From Gilliamella sp. wkB178 (lineage in GTDB: Bacteria; Pseudomonadota; Gammaproteobacteria; Enterobacterales; Orbaceae): a stretch of DNA of 64,000 nucleotides. Positions 38,538-47,938 of the stretch are shown piece after piece. The translations under genes and the position numbers were made by a program. Location of the stretch: the NCBI RefSeq assembly GCF_001690705.1, contig NZ_LZGK01000016.1, positions 1 to 64,000 on the forward strand, in the 5' to 3' direction. Position 1 is the stretch's first letter; each line of letters opens with the position of its first letter. The notes under the pieces are model-generated. The model saw only the letters and a program-made list of their open reading frames with translations. It searched no databases and was not told the origin of the DNA.

Positions 38538-39986
38538 TCATCGTTTATATGCTGCATAACGTTTTTGTAGCTGTTGTAATTGGCTGATTCTAGCATCGAT
38601 TTTCGATACCATAGCTTGGTTACCTTGAGTTTGATTTTTAGCATTTTGTAACAATTGGATAGATTGTTGGAATTGGCCTTGCAAAGCAATTAACTCAGCA
38701 CGAGCAGACATTTCTTGTGCTCTGGAGCGTAGTCCACCGTATGCAGTAATAAGTATATCCCAACCATTCATATCATCATTATGATCATAAGTATAACGAT
38801 GCAATAAACTAACTGCTTGTTGATAATTTTTGTTTTTTACATAAGCGTTTGCTAAATTTAATTGTAGTGCTGAACTATCAGGTGCTTTTTTCAAAGCAGT
38901 CTGTAAACGACTAATTGCATCACTATTGTTGTTCATCCCCAAATCAATATCAGTCATTAAATCTATGTACCAAAGATTATTGGGATCATTATCTAATAAT
39001 GATTGTAATTGTTGTTTGGCTTTTTGATAGTTACCACTACGATAGTCTGCTAGTGCACCACAATAAATAATAGCAACTTTACTCTGTTCATTATTCAATT
39101 TTTTATAGTCTTCAACTAATAATTTCCCTGTATTTTTGTTTCTACTCAACAAAACTGCCAGCCGGGCTTTAGCTAAATAATAGTTAAGTGAAGAAGTAAC
39201 ACTTTGTTTACTATACTGCATTGACCGATTACGAATATCAGTTAAACGGCTATTTGGTAAAGGGTGAGTAAGTAAAATTTCGGGAGGTTTGCTTGTAAAA
39301 CGAGTTTGATCTGCTAATTTCTGTAAAAATTCTGATGATGCATAAGGATCAAATCCAGCTTTAGCCAACGTACGTAAACCAACTCTATCTGCTTCTTGTT
39401 CATTGCTTTGAGTAAAACTAATCATACTTTGTGCTGACCCCGCCATAGTACTAGTCATCGCTGCCATCCCAGCTTCGGGGTTTGCAAGTGTGAGTAAAAT
39501 AGAACCTAAAGTTGCCCCCCAAACATAAGGACTATTGCGATTTTGAGCTTCCATTGCACGTGCTAAATGTCGTTGGGTAACATGGCCAATTTCGTGAGCC
39601 ATTACAGAAGCTAATTGGCTTTCATTATCCGTATCTAAAATAAGTTTGGAATGGATAACTACGTTCCCACCAAAAAAAGCAAACGCATTAAGTACATCAC
39701 TTTGCATAATATAGAAGTGAAAAGGTGTTTGTACGGATTCTGATTTGGTAACTAATTTTTTACCTAAATCATTAATGTATTGATTTAATACAGGATCATT
39801 AATGATTGGAGCATCAGCCCGCAACATCCGCATATAATAATCACCCATCTCCATCTCTTGCCCAATACTTAATGTTGCGGCGGCGGCAGTTCCAATATCA
39901 GGAAGAGTTATATTATCTGCATTAGCCATAAAAGAACTATGCAATATTGATGTAGATAATATAAGCGCAATTACTTTTTTTAACAT
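38538..39986 (-). CDS. bepA: Beta-barrel assembly-enhancing protease BepA
   Basis: BepA is a periplasmic zinc metalloprotease with chaperone activity that helps LptD assembly and degrades misassembled barrel proteins. A signal peptide covers about residues 1-23. The M48 motif is VMAHEIGHVTQRHLARAM (HExxH) near residue 132, and the third zinc ligand lies in SNEQEADRVGL. A TPR half follows (residues 300-480). I choose the ATG at 39986, with GGATGAA as ribosome site, over the in-frame TTG at 39998. The 482 residues match E. coli BepA (487). Confidence 0.94.
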   Translation of the reverse strand: MLKKVIALILSTSILHSSFMANADNITLPDIGTAAAATLSIGQEMEMGDYYMRMLRADAPIINDPVLNQYINDLGKKLVTKSESVQTPFHFYIMQSDVLNAFAFFGGNVVIHSKLILDTDNESQLASVMAHEIGHVTQRHLARAMEAQNRNSPYVWGATLGSILLTLANPEAGMAAMTSTMAGSAQSMISFTQSNEQEADRVGLRTLAKAGFDPYASSEFLQKLADQTRFTSKPPEILLTHPLPNSRLTDIRNRSMQYSKQSVTSSLNYYLAKARLAVLLSRNKNTGKLLVEDYKKLNNEQSKVAIIYCGALADYRSGNYQKAKQQLQSLLDNDPNNLWYIDLMTDIDLGMNNNSDAISRLQTALKKAPDSSALQLNLANAYVKNKNYQQAVSLLHRYTYDHNDDMNGWDILITAYGGLRSRAQEMSARAELIALQGQFQQSIQLLQNAKNQTQGNQAMVSKIDARISQLQQLQKRYAAYKR

Positions 39987-40152
39987 TAATTCATCCAATT
40001 GAAATTAAATCTAAGTGTATTTATTTTAGCCGAAAAATAATACAATATCACTTTGAATTTATAATCATATTAATCAAAATACTAAAAGTAATAAATAGCT
40101 ATATTCCTAGTAAAGTGCACTTTAAATTATATGCTAAATTAGCAAGTGTGGA

Positions 40153-40689
40153 CTATTGAAATACCGCCTCACGAATTTTTTCAATATCTGCATTTTCAAT
40201 ATATTTGACAATATTGGGGTAAATATTGAAATGATGACCAAATTCTGGTTGCATTAACTCATTAATAGCTTCAGATTTTTTCCATTTTTGAAAAACTAAG
40301 CGATACATAGCTACAATAACACCTGTACGATCGCTACCGTGCCAGCAATGAATTAATATTGGTTTGGGTGATTTATTAATAACTTTGAGTATTTCTATAA
40401 TTTTTTCGTCAGTAATTTTCCCTGCTCGCAATTTAATCCAGACCTCTGCAATTCCAGTATTGGTTATTTCATCTCGATCACTATGCCATAAACGTAGATT
40501 AATAACAGTTTTAAATCCTAAACCTGCGAGATATTGCATCTCTTTGGATGAAGGTTGTTCCGAGCGGTATATGTCTTTCGATATTTTATAAAAATTATCA
40601 GGTAACTTACTAGAATTAATTTGAGATCGACAACCAGTCATTATTAGCAATAAATAACATAAGACTAGATAGCTAACTATTTTAGTCAT
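40153..40689 (-). CDS. Lipoprotein tyrosine/dual-specificity phosphatase
   Basis: A small phosphatase of the cysteine-dependent protein tyrosine phosphatase superfamily. The active site CX5R is HCWHGSDRTGV, and the upstream general-acid region is probably LRAGKITDEKI. From the ATG at 40689 the product starts with a lipoprotein signal ending IMTGC (cysteine 20), so it should be membrane anchored outside the cytoplasm. An ATG at 40734 would add 15 residues; neither start has a strong ribosome site. The fold resembles DSP-type phosphatases such as Siw14 (inference). Substrate unknown. It lies between proS and bepA on the same strand. Confidence 0.75.
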   Translation of the reverse strand: MTKIVSYLVLCYLLLIMTGCRSQINSSKLPDNFYKISKDIYRSEQPSSKEMQYLAGLGFKTVINLRLWHSDRDEITNTGIAEVWIKLRAGKITDEKIIEILKVINKSPKPILIHCWHGSDRTGVIVAMYRLVFQKWKKSEAINELMQPEFGHHFNIYPNIVKYIENADIEKIREAVFQ

Positions 40690-40761
40690 ACAATTAGGAT
40701 GATGAAACAATGATTGTTTTAAGTAGAGTCTCATTATTGCTAATTACTAAATTTTAGGTAT

Positions 40762-42483
40762 TTAAACAAGATTACAGCGATTTTTAATAAATGCAATAAT
40801 ACTATCGCTTTTTACCATTTCTTTATTTGTACCTGCACGGTGTTTATATTCAACTTCTCCATTATCAAGATTACGCTCACCAATTACAATGGTATGAGGA
40901 ATACCAATCAGTTCAGCATCAGCAAACATTACACCTGGACGTTCTTTACGATCATCAAATAACACCTCAATTCCTGCCGCTTGTAAGTCAGCATAGATTT
41001 TTTCTGCGGTTGCTTGTACTTTTTCAGATTTATGCATGTTCATTGGGATTATTACTACACTAAATGGTGCAATAGCTTCTGGCCAGATAATACCTCTATC
41101 ATCGTGGCATTGTTCTATTGCGGCCGCTACAATTCTGCTAACGCCAATACCGTAACATCCCATAATCATTACATGATTTTGTCCATCTTCACCTTGAACA
41201 GTTGCTTTCATTGCTTCAGAGTATTTTGTGCCAAGTTGGAAAATATGACCAACTTCAATGCCCCGTTTAATCTGTAAAGTGCCTTTACCATCAGGACTAA
41301 TATCACCTTCAACGACATTTCGAATATCTTCAATGCGTGGTAAGGTTATATCTCGTTGCCAATTAATATTAAAATAGTGTTTGTGATCAATATTAGCACC
41401 AGCACTAAAGTCACTCATTATTGCCACATCCCGATCGATAATAATGGGCATGTTTAAATTGATTGGGCCTAATGAACCAGGGCCTGCGTTAATTAATGAG
41501 CGAATTTCTTCCTCAGTTGCGAATTCAAGGGGTGAGGCAACAATATCAATTTTTTCGGCTTTAATTTCATTCAAAGTGTGATCGCCACGCACTAATAAAG
41601 CAATTAATCGATGTCCACTTTCTTTACTTGCCTTAACTATTAGAGTTTTAACAGTTTTCTCAATTGGTATATTGAATTGTTCCACTAATTCATCAATGGT
41701 TTTAGCATTTGGTGTGTCGATTAATTGTAGATCTTTAGTTGGTTGTAAACGCTCTTTAATCGGTGCTAATGCTTGAGCCATTTCGATATTAGCTGCGTAG
41801 TCGGATTCAGTTGAAAAAACAATATCATCCTCACCACTATCAGCTAATACCTGAAATTCATGCGACCAATTTCCCCCAATCGATCCGGTATCAGCTCGTA
41901 CAGCTCTAAAGTTTAAGCCAGTACGGGTAAAAATTGCACTATAGGCTTTATACATATCATCATAAGTTTCTTGTAATGATTCTTGTGAAGTATGAAATGA
42001 ATATGCATCTTTCATAATGAATTCACGAGAACGCATCACACCAAAACGCGGGCGGACTTCATCACGGAATTTAGTTTGAATTTGATAAATATTAAGTGGT
42101 AATTGTTTATAAGAACTGACTTCATTACGGAGCAGATCAGTGATAACTTCTTCGTGAGTTGGGCCTAGGACAAAATCACGATCACCGCGATCTTTTATTC
42201 GTAGTAATTCAGGCCCATATTGTTCCCAACGACCGCTTTCTTGCCAAATATCAGCGGGTTGTACAACTGGCATTAAGACTTCGATTGCGCCCGCTTTATT
42301 CATTTCTTCACGAACAATATTTTCAACTTTTTTTAGTACTCGATAACCAGTGGGGAGCCAAGTATACAAGCCAGCTGCAACCTTGCGGATCATTCCTGCT
42401 CGTAACATTAATTGGTGGCTAATAACTTCAGCATCGGCTGGAGTTTCTTTTAAAGTAGAAAGAAGATATTTACTGGTTCGCAT
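40762..42483 (-). CDS. proS: Prolyl-tRNA synthetase
   Basis: ProRS charges tRNA-Pro. The 573-residue protein is the bacterial type, with class II motif 2 around [25 protein letters not shown] (residues 138-162). An inserted editing domain follows at about 225-410 ([35 protein letters not shown]). [17 protein letters not shown] is motif 3, and an anticodon-binding C-terminus ends the protein. The editing domain clears Ala-tRNA-Pro, while YbaK at 27086 clears Cys-tRNA-Pro. It diverges from sdaC across a 508-bp gap. Confidence 0.98.
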   Translation of the reverse strand: MRTSKYLLSTLKETPADAEVISHQLMLRAGMIRKVAAGLYTWLPTGYRVLKKVENIVREEMNKAGAIEVLMPVVQPADIWQESGRWEQYGPELLRIKDRGDRDFVLGPTHEEVITDLLRNEVSSYKQLPLNIYQIQTKFRDEVRPRFGVMRSREFIMKDAYSFHTSQESLQETYDDMYKAYSAIFTRTGLNFRAVRADTGSIGGNWSHEFQVLADSGEDDIVFSTESDYAANIEMAQALAPIKERLQPTKDLQLIDTPNAKTIDELVEQFNIPIEKTVKTLIVKASKESGHRLIALLVRGDHTLNEIKAEKIDIVASPLEFATEEEIRSLINAGPGSLGPINLNMPIIIDRDVAIMSDFSAGANIDHKHYFNINWQRDITLPRIEDIRNVVEGDISPDGKGTLQIKRGIEVGHIFQLGTKYSEAMKATVQGEDGQNHVMIMGCYGIGVSRIVAAAIEQCHDDRGIIWPEAIAPFSVVIIPMNMHKSEKVQATAEKIYADLQAAGIEVLFDDRKERPGVMFADAELIGIPHTIVIGERNLDNGEVEYKHRAGTNKEMVKSDSIIAFIKNRCNLV

Positions 42484-42640
42484 GAATTTATCCCAAAAAA
42501 ATAATTAAGTTATTAATATAATAAAAACGTTGGTTAGTTTAGCAGTACCAAGCACAACACTAAAGTAATTTTTAAGTTTAAATAAATAGTAAAATAATCA
42601 ACTATGGAAGAATGTTTACTTTTCAAATCATTTACACATT

Positions 42641-42669
42641 ATTTATGAAATATAATTTATTTCATAAAT
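42641..42669. other. Perfect inverted repeat between proS and sdaC
   Basis: Arms ATTTATGAAATA / TATTTCATAAAT (12 bp, no mismatch) with a 5-nt loop. It lies between divergent genes, so it is not a terminator for either. It may be an operator or a leader structure of proS (158 bp upstream). Confidence 0.4.
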
Positions 42670-42913
42670 ATAGAACTGCTTTAAAAAATCACTACTAACT
42701 TAGTTAGTCTATTTAATAACATTTTACACTGTGATCTATTAATTTTTATTTACTAATTAAGAACTATTGTTAGTTAAATTATTCAATTGTTATTAATAGT
42801 TTTATATTTCATAGGTTATATGCATCAAAAATGATACTTTAATAATTTTAAAATTAATTGGTATCAAAACAGATATTATTTATCTAATTGATTATATTGA
42901 TGTTTTTGTTATT

Positions 42914-42958
42914 TATGTGACGGAGATCACGTTAGTAAGGTTTTTAAATTGATATCAT
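42914..42958 (+). promoter_or_regulatory. sdaC class II CRP site and -10 element
   Basis: TGTGACGGAGATCACG (42916-42931) matches the CRP consensus TGTGA-N6-TCACA at 9 of 10 bases. TATCAT at 42953-42958 is a good -10. With a start site near 42965 the CRP centre falls at about -41.5, the class II position. sdaC is a known CRP-activated gene in E. coli. Confidence 0.75.
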
Positions 42959-42991
42959 ATGCATATGTTATTTCATAGGGAGAAATTTAAT

Positions 42992-44296
42992 ATGGGCAAT
43001 GTTATATCTAATGAGGATATTAAAACGACACAAAAGGAATCAAAATTACCAAAATGGCGTAAAAGTGATACTTTATGGATGCTTAGTCTTTATGGGACTG
43101 CTATTGGAGCAGGAGTACTTTTTCTGCCAATTAATGCGGGAGTAGGTGGATTAATACCCTTAGTCGTGATGCTAATCCTTGCCTTTCCAATGACTTTTTT
43201 TGCTCATCAAGCTTTATGTCGGTTTGTGTTATCAGGTAAAAGTCGTGATGGGGATATTACGGTTGTTGTAGAAGAAGCTTTTGGTCGTACAGCTGGAAAT
43301 TGGATAACAGTACTTTACTTTTTTGCTATTTATCCTATTTTGTTAGTATATAGTGTAGGTATAACTAATACTGTAGATAGTTTTATGACTCATCAGCTAG
43401 GTATGGTTGCACCACCAAGAGCCTTACTATCATTTATTTTGGTTGCTTTTTTGATGTTAATAGTTCACTTTGGTGAAGAATTGATTGTTAAAGTTATGTC
43501 AATTTTAGTATTTCCATTTATCACTGTGTTAATGATTTTGGCATTATTCTTAATTCCTGAATGGAATGGTGAAATTTTTACAAACTTCTCATTTAGTAAT
43601 AGTAGTAGTGAAGGTGGGCGGAGCATTTTAATGACACTTTGGCTAGTTATACCTGTAATGGTATTTGCATTTAACCACTCACCAATTATCTCGTCCTTAG
43701 CAGTAGCAAAACGTAAAGAATATGGTGAAAATTTTGCAGAAGCAAAATGTACTAAAATTATTGCCGCAAGTAATATAATGATGGTTGTGACTGTAATGTT
43801 TTTTGTTTTTAGTTGTGCACTTTGCTTAACTCCGGCAGAACTTCTTGAAGCTAAAGCACAAAATATTTCTACATTATCATATTTGGCTAATCGATTTAAT
43901 TCACCAGTAATTGAATATATTGGCCCACCAATTGCCTTTATTGCAATGGCAAAATCGTTTTTAGGTCATTATTTGGGTGGTAAAGAAGGTTTTAATGGTA
44001 TTGTTAATAAAGCATTACGTAGCCGTGGCAAAATAATTTCGCAGAAGAAGCTTGATAAAATTGCTATCTTATTCATGTTTGTCACCGCATGGGGAATTGC
44101 AACACTTAATCCGAGTATTTTAGGGCTAATTGAGTCTCTAGGAGGTCCAATCCTTGCGGTAATATTGTTCTTAATGCCAATGTATGCGATTCATAAATTA
44201 CCAGCATTAGCAAAATATCGCGGTAAACTAAGTAATGTCTTTATTGTTATCATGGGACTTATAGCAATATCAGCGGCTATTTATAACTTAATTTAA
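42992..44296 (+). CDS. sdaC: Serine transporter SdaC (HAAAP family)
   Basis: SdaC imports serine with protons. The product has 11 membrane segments and follows E. coli SdaC: WRKSDTLWMLSLYGTAIGAGVLFLPINAGVGGLIPL, AFPMTFFAHQALCRFVLSGK, IYPILLVYSVGITNTVDSFM, VMVFAFNHSPIISSLAVAKR. I choose the ATG at 42992, preceded by TAGGGAGA; the in-frame ATG at 42959 has no ribosome site and overlaps the promoter. Expression should depend on CRP. The gene is followed by sdaB, so serine is imported and then deaminated. Confidence 0.95.
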   Translation: MGNVISNEDIKTTQKESKLPKWRKSDTLWMLSLYGTAIGAGVLFLPINAGVGGLIPLVVMLILAFPMTFFAHQALCRFVLSGKSRDGDITVVVEEAFGRTAGNWITVLYFFAIYPILLVYSVGITNTVDSFMTHQLGMVAPPRALLSFILVAFLMLIVHFGEELIVKVMSILVFPFITVLMILALFLIPEWNGEIFTNFSFSNSSSEGGRSILMTLWLVIPVMVFAFNHSPIISSLAVAKRKEYGENFAEAKCTKIIAASNIMMVVTVMFFVFSCALCLTPAELLEAKAQNISTLSYLANRFNSPVIEYIGPPIAFIAMAKSFLGHYLGGKEGFNGIVNKALRSRGKIISQKKLDKIAILFMFVTAWGIATLNPSILGLIESLGGPILAVILFLMPMYAIHKLPALAKYRGKLSNVFIVIMGLIAISAAIYNLI

Positions 44297-44332
44297 AATT
44301 ACTTTAAATTCATTATTATTCAATATATAACA

Positions 44333-44352
44333 CCGTCGGCTTTTGTCGACGG
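44333..44352 (+). other. GC-rich hairpin after sdaC
   Basis: CCGTCG and CGACGG pair across an 8-nt loop, 36 bp after the sdaC stop. No T run follows. A second perfect 9-bp stem (TATGGTTAG / CTAACCATA) lies at 44425-44449. Either could limit read-through from sdaC into sdaB. Confidence 0.4.
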
Positions 44353-44544
44353 GAAAAAGTTAGCAGGTATACAACTTGTCAACAAAAAATAACTACTAAT
44401 AACATATAAAATAAGTTGTATAACTATGGTTAGTAGAAATCTAACCATATTGATGATTGTCATCTAACTAATAGCAATATTAAATTTATATAGATTTAAA
44501 TCATCTGTTATTAATTAACAGTGGTGCAGCAAAAGGGAAAAAAT

Positions 44545-45912
44545 ATGAGCTCGGTATTTGAAATATTCAAAATTGGTATTGGACCTTCAAGTTCACATAC
44601 TGTTGGACCAATGAGGGCTGGCAAAGCATTTATAGATCAACTAATCAGCGAAGATAAAATGTCGTCGGTTACTAAAATCGTTGCTGATGTTTATGGTTCT
44701 CTATCATTAACTGGTAAAGGTCATCAAACAGATATTGCTATAATTATGGGATTAGCTGGAGAAAAACCTGATACCGTTAATATTGATAATATTCCTACAT
44801 TCATCGAAAAAATTAGCCAAACTCATCGTTTACCTATTTACAACAACCGTTATGAGATCGACTTTCCACTTACAACGAGTATGGTTTTTCACTCAAAATT
44901 TTTACCACTACATGAAAACGGTATGACTCTTAGTGCATATGAAGGTGAAACTTTGCTATTGCAAAAAACTTATTACTCTGTAGGCGGTGGTAAAATTGTT
45001 GAAGAAGAACAATTTGGTCAACAGGAGCAAAGTGCTGTAAAACTTCCTTATCCATTTTCTTCAGCCGCTCAGTTATTGCAATATTGTGAGGATAACTCGC
45101 TATCAATCTCTAGTATTATGATGAAAAATGAGCTACAGTTGCACACGTATGAAGAGATTGAAGATTATTTTTCTCGCGTAGGGCAAACTATTTTAGAAGG
45201 CATAAAACGGGGTATGAATACGGAAGGATTATTGCCTGGTCCGCTTAAAGTTCCCCGTCGTGCATTTTCATTATATCGACAATTATCCACTACTAAAGAT
45301 AAAATAATTAGCGACCCCATGATAATTATTGACTGGGTAAATATGTTTGCATTAGCAGTTAGTGAAGAGAATGCTGCCGGTGGTCGGGTTGTTACTGCTC
45401 CAACTAATGGTGCATGTGGTATTATACCTGCCGTACTAGCTTATTATAATAAGTTTATTAACCCGGTTACTCCGGATATTTATATTCGATTCTTTTTAAC
45501 ATGTGGAGCAATTGGGCAACTTTATCAAATGAATGCTTCAATTTCTGGTGCAGAAGTTGGCTGTCAAGGTGAAGTTGGTGTAGCGTGTTCTATGGCAGCA
45601 GCAGGTTTAGCAGAGCTTTTGGGTGGAAACCCTCAGCAGGTTTGTATGGCAGCAGAAATAGCTATGGAACATAACTTAGGTTTGACTTGTGATCCAGTTG
45701 CTGGGCAGGTACAAGTACCATGTATTGAGCGTAATGCAATAGCAGCAGTTAAATCAATTAATGCAACACGAATGGCTTTAAGACGAACTACAGCGGCAAA
45801 AGTATCTTTAGACAAGGTTATTGAAACCATGTATGAAACCGGTAAAGATATGAACGCAAAATATCGTGAAACATCACGTGGTGGGTTAGCAATTACGGTT
45901 CATTGTAGTTAA
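44545..45912 (+). CDS. sdaB: L-serine ammonia-lyase (iron-sulfur)
   Basis: This enzyme deaminates serine to pyruvate and ammonia. The sequence starts [29 protein letters not shown], as in E. coli SdaA and SdaB, and carries [27 protein letters not shown] and [28 protein letters not shown]. The Fe4S4 cysteines lie in [15 protein letters not shown] and VPCIERNA. I choose the ATG at 44545 (AAGGGA upstream) over the GTG at 44521. The place after sdaC favours sdaB, but sdaA, sdaB and tdcG are close paralogs. Pyruvate formation from imported serine links to the CRP site before sdaC. Confidence 0.94.
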   Translation: MSSVFEIFKIGIGPSSSHTVGPMRAGKAFIDQLISEDKMSSVTKIVADVYGSLSLTGKGHQTDIAIIMGLAGEKPDTVNIDNIPTFIEKISQTHRLPIYNNRYEIDFPLTTSMVFHSKFLPLHENGMTLSAYEGETLLLQKTYYSVGGGKIVEEEQFGQQEQSAVKLPYPFSSAAQLLQYCEDNSLSISSIMMKNELQLHTYEEIEDYFSRVGQTILEGIKRGMNTEGLLPGPLKVPRRAFSLYRQLSTTKDKIISDPMIIIDWVNMFALAVSEENAAGGRVVTAPTNGACGIIPAVLAYYNKFINPVTPDIYIRFFLTCGAIGQLYQMNASISGAEVGCQGEVGVACSMAAAGLAELLGGNPQQVCMAAEIAMEHNLGLTCDPVAGQVQVPCIERNAIAAVKSINATRMALRRTTAAKVSLDKVIETMYETGKDMNAKYRETSRGGLAITVHCS

Positions 45913-45932
45913 GATTTATTAATTATTTTAAC

Positions 45933-45956
45933 TTCGCCGATCGTATTATCGGCGAA
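45933..45956. terminator. GC-rich palindrome between sdaB and the XRE gene
   Basis: A perfect 9-bp stem TTCGCCGAT / ATCGGCGAA with loop CGTATT lies between convergent genes, 20 bp after sdaB and 14 bp after the XRE gene. Neither side has a T run, so it may be a two-way terminator of unusual form or a short repeat. It shares CGCCGA-N-TCGGCG with 54509-54534. Confidence 0.45.
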
Positions 45957-45970
45957 AGCTCGAATTAGAT

Positions 45971-46330
45971 TTAATATTTCCATCGCATAGTATTGACATT
46001 AGAACGCAAAAAGTCATTCTCTGCTATTACATCTACTTTTTCTGGTTTGACTTGTCGTCGTCTTCTTTTGCGTTTAGGTAATTCAGCTGATGTTTTATGA
46101 ATAACCTCATTATAGGCTAGTAAATTATTAAGTTGATCAAGTTCACCTAATCCGCGGAGAACGGAAATCAATGTTTGTAAGGTAATAGATTCACCTAATT
46201 CAATACGTTTTATTGTGGCTATACCAATTTCTGATTTTTTTGCGAGTTCTACTTGTGATAAATTTTTTTCAATTCTTGCCATTTTTATTCTACGGCATAA
46301 CATAGCAACTATGTCAGAAGTTTCATTCAT
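45971..46330 (-). CDS. XRE-family helix-turn-helix regulator
   Basis: A 119-residue putative regulator. The Cro/CI-type helix-turn-helix covers residues 12-66 (RRIKMARIEKNLSQVELAKKSEIGIATIKRIELGESITLQTLISVLRGLG), similar to HipB-like single-domain regulators. An unusual very basic patch follows (LPKRKRRRRQVKPEKVDV) near residue 88 and may bind nucleic acid or act as a linker. No hipA or other toxin gene adjoins it, and nnr lies on the other side. Its target is unknown. Confidence 0.75.
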   Translation of the reverse strand: MNETSDIVAMLCRRIKMARIEKNLSQVELAKKSEIGIATIKRIELGESITLQTLISVLRGLGELDQLNNLLAYNEVIHKTSAELPKRKRRRRQVKPEKVDVIAENDFLRSNVNTMRWKY

Positions 46331-46377
46331 TAAATATCCTCATTTTGTAAACTGGGATTTAGGTATACTTTTTTATT

Positions 46378-47862
46378 CTAAACAGATAATATATTAGTTA
46401 AACTCGTAATTATGTCACTAGCTAATAAACTGTATTTATTTAACTTTTTGGCTGTTACATCACCTGCTAAGCCATGCAAGTAAACACTTACTGGGGTAGA
46501 CTGTATAGGGGACAAATGTTGTGCCATAAGTCCTGCCATAATACCTGTTAGTACATCTCCAGTTCCACCTGTAGCCATACCATTGTTCCCTGATTGATTA
46601 ATATATGTTTTCTTATATGGTGTCGCTACAATAGTTCTAGCATCTTTCATTACACAAATCACTTCGAATTGTTCTGCAAATGCTTGGGCATTTTCTATTA
46701 GATTTTCAGCAATATCTGTAATGGCTTTATTGGTTAATCTTGCCATTTCGCCTAAATGGGGCGTCACAATCACAGTAGATTCGGTTTGAGTTAGTAATTT
46801 TAAATCTTGCGCAAGAGTATTAAGTCCATCGGCATCAATAATTACTGGAATTTTCGCTTGTTTCAGGACTGTTGATAGTATCTTATGGGTATTATCAGAT
46901 ACTCCCATACCAGGGCCAATCACTATAACTGATGCCCAATTAATAACTTCGTCAAGTTGAGCTTTATCGATTTGATTAGTAATATAAGGTGTTAATAAGG
47001 CTTCGGGTAATTGATTAAGTAAAATATTACGATTACATTCTGGTGTGTAAATGCGCACTAACCCAGCTCCAGTTCGGTAAGCTGCTTTAGCTGCAAGGAA
47101 AGCTGCGCCACTGATATTTTCTGACCCTGCAATAACCAACACTTTTCCAAAACTACCTTTATTAGAATAATTATTTCTATTAGGTAATAGATTAATTAAT
47201 TTATCATCGGTATATGTATAACAGTTAGGAAGTTCATCAGCATATATTCCTATGTCAGCAATATGCACATATCCAGCAAAATCAGTACCAGGATAAAGTA
47301 CTAATCCTATTTTTTTATAAGCAAAAGTTACAGTTTGTTTAGCTTTAACTGCTATTCCAAGTATTTTCCCTGTGTCGGCAGAAATACCAGAAGGAACATC
47401 AATTGACAAAACGTCTACTTCGCTTTGATTAATTAATTGAATAATGTGATAAAAATCACCACTAATAGCACGCTCTAAGCCAATGCCAAATATAGCATCA
47501 ATAATAGTGGTATAGTCAGTGAAAGAGTCTGATAATGAAGTAGTTATTGGTACCTCATAATGTTGAGCAATTTTTATTTGTTGTATGGTTTCCGGAGAGC
47601 AGTGATCGGGATTACCAACAAAATAAATTGTAACATCAATTTGCTTTAGTTTAAGTAACCGAGCGACAGCAACACCATCGCCGCCATTATTACCATAACC
47701 GCAAACTACGGCTACTTTGCGCAAATTAAATTGACCAGTATTAAGCTGTTCAATTACTGCTAAAGCAGCTCGTTCCATTAAAACAAGGGATGGTATACCT
47801 ACCTTTTGTGAGGTATAGGTATCGTAATGCTTCATTTCTGACGAGGTAACTAAGTATTGCAT
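46378..47862 (-). CDS. nnr: Bifunctional NAD(P)H-hydrate epimerase/dehydratase
   Basis: Nnr repairs hydrated NADH and NADPH. The N-terminal YjeF epimerase domain (residues 1-210) has GYGNNGGDGVAVARLLK and the DAIFGIGLERAISGDF stretch. The C-terminal ribokinase-like dehydratase (residues 225-490) has KGSFGKVLVIAGSENISGAAFLAAKAAYRTGAGLVRI, GPGMG, and NGMATGGTGDVLTGIMAGLMAQ with the catalytic aspartate. In E. coli nnr is followed by tsaE-amiB-mutL; here none of these adjoins it. Confidence 0.95.
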   Translation of the reverse strand: MQYLVTSSEMKHYDTYTSQKVGIPSLVLMERAALAVIEQLNTGQFNLRKVAVVCGYGNNGGDGVAVARLLKLKQIDVTIYFVGNPDHCSPETIQQIKIAQHYEVPITTSLSDSFTDYTTIIDAIFGIGLERAISGDFYHIIQLINQSEVDVLSIDVPSGISADTGKILGIAVKAKQTVTFAYKKIGLVLYPGTDFAGYVHIADIGIYADELPNCYTYTDDKLINLLPNRNNYSNKGSFGKVLVIAGSENISGAAFLAAKAAYRTGAGLVRIYTPECNRNILLNQLPEALLTPYITNQIDKAQLDEVINWASVIVIGPGMGVSDNTHKILSTVLKQAKIPVIIDADGLNTLAQDLKLLTQTESTVIVTPHLGEMARLTNKAITDIAENLIENAQAFAEQFEVICVMKDARTIVATPYKKTYINQSGNNGMATGGTGDVLTGIMAGLMAQHLSPIQSTPVSVYLHGLAGDVTAKKLNKYSLLASDIITSLTNILSV

Positions 47863-47938
47863 TACAACCTCCTTCTTAAAAGGTATGCATTTAGTATTAC
47901 AAGATCCCGTTTTTCAACTTGTCATTTAGACCATGTCA

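Larger units (their letters stand above)
42484..42991. other. Intergenic region between proS and sdaC
   Basis: A 508-bp divergent gap. It holds a perfect 12-bp inverted repeat (42641-42669), a CRP site (42914-42933) with a matching -10 element at 42953, and the sdaC ribosome site. The rest is AT-rich with no coding frame or RNA gene that I can recognise. Confidence 0.6.
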
